A stretch of 64,000 bases of DNA, taken from positions 1 to 64,000 of the forward strand of contig CAMDNE010000008.1 in assembly GCA_945902745.1 (NCBI GenBank), written 5' to 3'. Both the position numbers and the translations under genes were made by a program. Of this stretch, positions 62,162 to 64,000 are shown piece by piece. Every line of letters begins with the position of its first letter. The stretch's first letter is position 1. The stretch comes from Chitinophaga pinensis (GTDB lineage Bacteria; Bacteroidota; Bacteroidia; Flavobacteriales_D; Crocinitomicaceae). The notes below the pieces were generated by a model that ran no database searches, was not told where the DNA came from, and worked only from the letters and a program-made list of their open reading frames with translations.

Positions 62162-62264
62162 AACCTTACTTTTTTTGTCTTTTTTGATAATTTCGACATT
62201 TCAATAACTATGCCGAATGTACTAAACAAATTTGTTTACTGCAATCCTTGCTTTAATTTTATTA

Positions 62265-64000
62265 CTATTCAGCACTTTTTATTAATAAATGCAGTATTTC
62301 TTGTGCTGCTTTTGATATTTTCGTGCCAGGACCAAAAACACCAAAAACACCAGCTTTGTATAGGAAATCATAGTCTTGTTGTGGAATCACTCCACCGGCA
62401 ATTACCATAATATCTTCGCGGCCAAGTTTTTTTAATTCAGCGATAACTTGAGGAATGAGTGTCTTATGTCCAGCAGCTAACGATGAAACACCAAGGATGT
62501 GAACATCATTTTCGACCGCCTGTTTCGCAGCTTCTGCGGGTGTTTGAAAAAGTGGTCCAATATCAACATCAAAACCAATATCTGCAAATGATGAAGCGAT
62601 TACTTTGGCCCCTCGATCATGACCATCTTGCCCCATTTTAGCAATCATAATGCGGGGTCTACGACCTTCGAGTTTACTGAATTGATTGGTTAATTCTTTT
62701 GCAATTATAAAATCTTTGTCTTCCATAGCTTCATGTGAATATACGCCAGAAATTGAACGAATGGTTGCTTTATATCTTCCAAATGCATTTTCCATCGCAG
62801 TTGAAATCTCACCTAAAGAGGCTCTGTTTCTAGCACATCGAATGGCAATTTCTAATAAGTTACCAGAATTATTTTTTGCTGCATTTTCCAATTCTGCAAG
62901 TGTTTCTTGTACTTTTTTAAGATCACGATTTTGACGTAAGCTTCTCAATCTCTCCAATTGAGCTTCTCGTACTTTCGAATTGTCAACTTCTAAAATCTCA
63001 ATATTTGCTCCGTCCTCCTTGCTTATTTGGTAACGGTTTACACCAACAATTATATCTTTATCCGAATCAATTCTTGCCTGTTTTCTGGCAGCAGCTTCTT
63101 CAATACGCATTTTTGGGAGACCCGTTTCTATTGCTTTCGCCATTCCACCTAATTCTTCCACTTCTTGAATCAATTTCCAAGCTTCATCCACTAACTCTTC
63201 AGTCAATTTCTCAATATAGTAACTTCCTCCAAATGGATCAATGAACGAGGTAATTCCTATTTCTTCTTGAAGGTAAATCTGAGTGTTTCTAGCAATTCTT
63301 GCTGAAAAATCTGTTGGCAAAGCAATCGCTTCATCAAGGGCATTGGTGTGCAATGATTGTGTCCCTCCAAAAACAGCAGCTAATGCTTCAATACAGGTTC
63401 TCGATACATTATTGAATGGATCTTGTTCAGTTAAACTCCACCCAGATGTTTGACAATGTGTTCTTAAAGCTAGCGATTTACTATTTGTCGGATTAAATTG
63501 TTTTACAAGTTTGGACCATATCAATCTGCCGGCACGCATTTTTGCAATTTCCATGTTATGATTCATTCCGATTGCCCAGAAAAAACTAAGTCGTGGAGCA
63601 AATTCATCGATACTCATTCCCGTTTTTATTCCAGCTCTTAAATACTCTAAACCATCAGCTAATGTATAGGCAAGTTCTATTGCTGCAGTTGCACCAGCTT
63701 CTTGCATGTGGTAACCAGAGATTGAAATTGAATTGAACTTCGGCATGTTCTTCGAAGTATATTCGAAAATATCTGAAATTATTCTCATCGATGGAGCAGG
63801 AGGGTAGATGTATGTATTCCGAACCATGAACTCTTTCAAAATATCATTTTGAATCGTTCCAATTAATTTATCTTGCGAAACGCCTTGTTCTTCGGCTGCA
63901 ACAATGTAAAAGGCTAAGATTGGAATTACAGCTCCATTCATGGTCATCGAAACGGACATTTCATCCAAAGGAATCTGATCAAACAAAATTTTCATATCCA
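62265..64000 (-). CDS. scpA: Methylmalonyl-CoA mutase large subunit, 5' end cut by window edge
   Basis: The frame remains open to the window end and already starts inside the catalytic domain ([21 protein letters not shown]), so roughly 130 N-terminal residues are missing. [67 protein letters not shown] and INDEPENDENT blocks near [18 protein letters not shown] are mutase motifs. The C-terminal B12 domain has [24 protein letters not shown] with the cobalt-ligand His in DGHDRG and [10 protein letters not shown]. It converts succinyl-CoA and (R)-methylmalonyl-CoA. A small subunit and a chaperone would lie upstream, outside the window. Confidence 0.94.
   Translation of the reverse strand, partial: DMKILFDQIPLDEMSVSMTMNGAVIPILAFYIVAAEEQGVSQDKLIGTIQNDILKEFMVRNTYIYPPAPSMRIISDIFEYTSKNMPKFNSISISGYHMQEAGATAAIELAYTLADGLEYLRAGIKTGMSIDEFAPRLSFFWAIGMNHNMEIAKMRAGRLIWSKLVKQFNPTNSKSLALRTHCQTSGWSLTEQDPFNNVSRTCIEALAAVFGGTQSLHTNALDEAIALPTDFSARIARNTQIYLQEEIGITSFIDPFGGSYYIEKLTEELVDEAWKLIQEVEELGGMAKAIETGLPKMRIEEAAARKQARIDSDKDIIVGVNRYQISKEDGANIEILEVDNSKVREAQLERLRSLRQNRDLKKVQETLAELENAAKNNSGNLLEIAIRCARNRASLGEISTAMENAFGRYKATIRSISGVYSHEAMEDKDFIIAKELTNQFSKLEGRRPRIMIAKMGQDGHDRGAKVIASSFADIGFDVDIGPLFQTPAEAAKQAVENDVHILGVSSLAAGHKTLIPQVIAELKKLGREDIMVIAGGVIPQQDYDFLYKAGVFGVFGPGTKISKAAQEILHLLIKSAE

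Overview
This 64 kb window comes from an AT-rich chromosome of a Bacteroidota bacterium, almost certainly order Flavobacteriales. A Crocinitomicaceae/Fluviicola-like genome fits best, but that rank is inference. The signs are a gldJ, porP/sprF, porU and porV cluster for the type IX secretion system (T9SS), a giant T9SS type B cargo protein, PorP/SprF-family proteins, and promoters of the Bacteroidota form TTG-N19-21-TAnnTTTG.

Layout. (1) 1-10.5 kb: a 5'-cut SPOR-domain gene, a 2835-residue PKD-repeat cargo protein with a type B sorting domain, and its abutting PorP/SprF partner. The cargo gene carries a 690-bp tandem DNA repeat. (2) 10.5-13.4 kb: a small cytochrome-like lipoprotein, a Tet-like MFS exporter, and an accessory-looking patch. 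That patch holds tRNA-Val(UAC), tandem copies of the tRNA 3' half plus its terminator in which the anticodon arm is replaced by an 18-nt hairpin, and a GIY-YIG nuclease gene inside the array. (3) 13.4-23 kb: folC, a TonB/ExbD/ExbB set, nhaD, an amino-acid dehydrogenase, anmK, an acyl-CoA dehydrogenase and murF. (4) 23-34 kb: gldJ and porP/sprF on the minus strand, divergent from porU-porV-ispF, then bioB-bioF. (5) 34-45 kb: a lone receiver protein, an SF1 helicase, a second alpha-oxoamine synthase, an M28 peptidase with an SRPBCC protein, a large membrane protein, ychF and fumarylacetoacetase. (6) 45.9-64 kb: rel/spoT, a fur-STAS-purA-ostA-like operon, gmhA, glyA with an epimerase, an NlpC/P60 and a DinB gene, surE-(membrane protein)-lpxB-spoIID-like, a FtsB/DivIC-like gene, a TPR-like secreted protein and a 5'-cut methylmalonyl-CoA mutase.

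How it works together. PorU and PorV are the T9SS sortase and its outer-membrane partner, and GldJ is a motility/T9SS lipoprotein. Together with PorP/SprF proteins they export and anchor cargo such as the 2835-residue protein. Most of the rest is housekeeping: cell wall (murF, anmK, ftsB-like), lipid A (lpxB, gmhA, ostA-like), one-carbon, purine, folate and biotin metabolism, and the stringent response.

The least ordinary structures are non-coding. They are the tRNA-Val half/hairpin array with its GIY-YIG gene, a pair of dispersed two-hairpin elements at 38.4 and 45.8 kb with compensatory stem changes, a 118-bp tandem duplication filling one intergenic region, and the 690-bp mosaic repeat in the cargo gene. 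No CRISPR array, intact insertion sequence or integrase was found.
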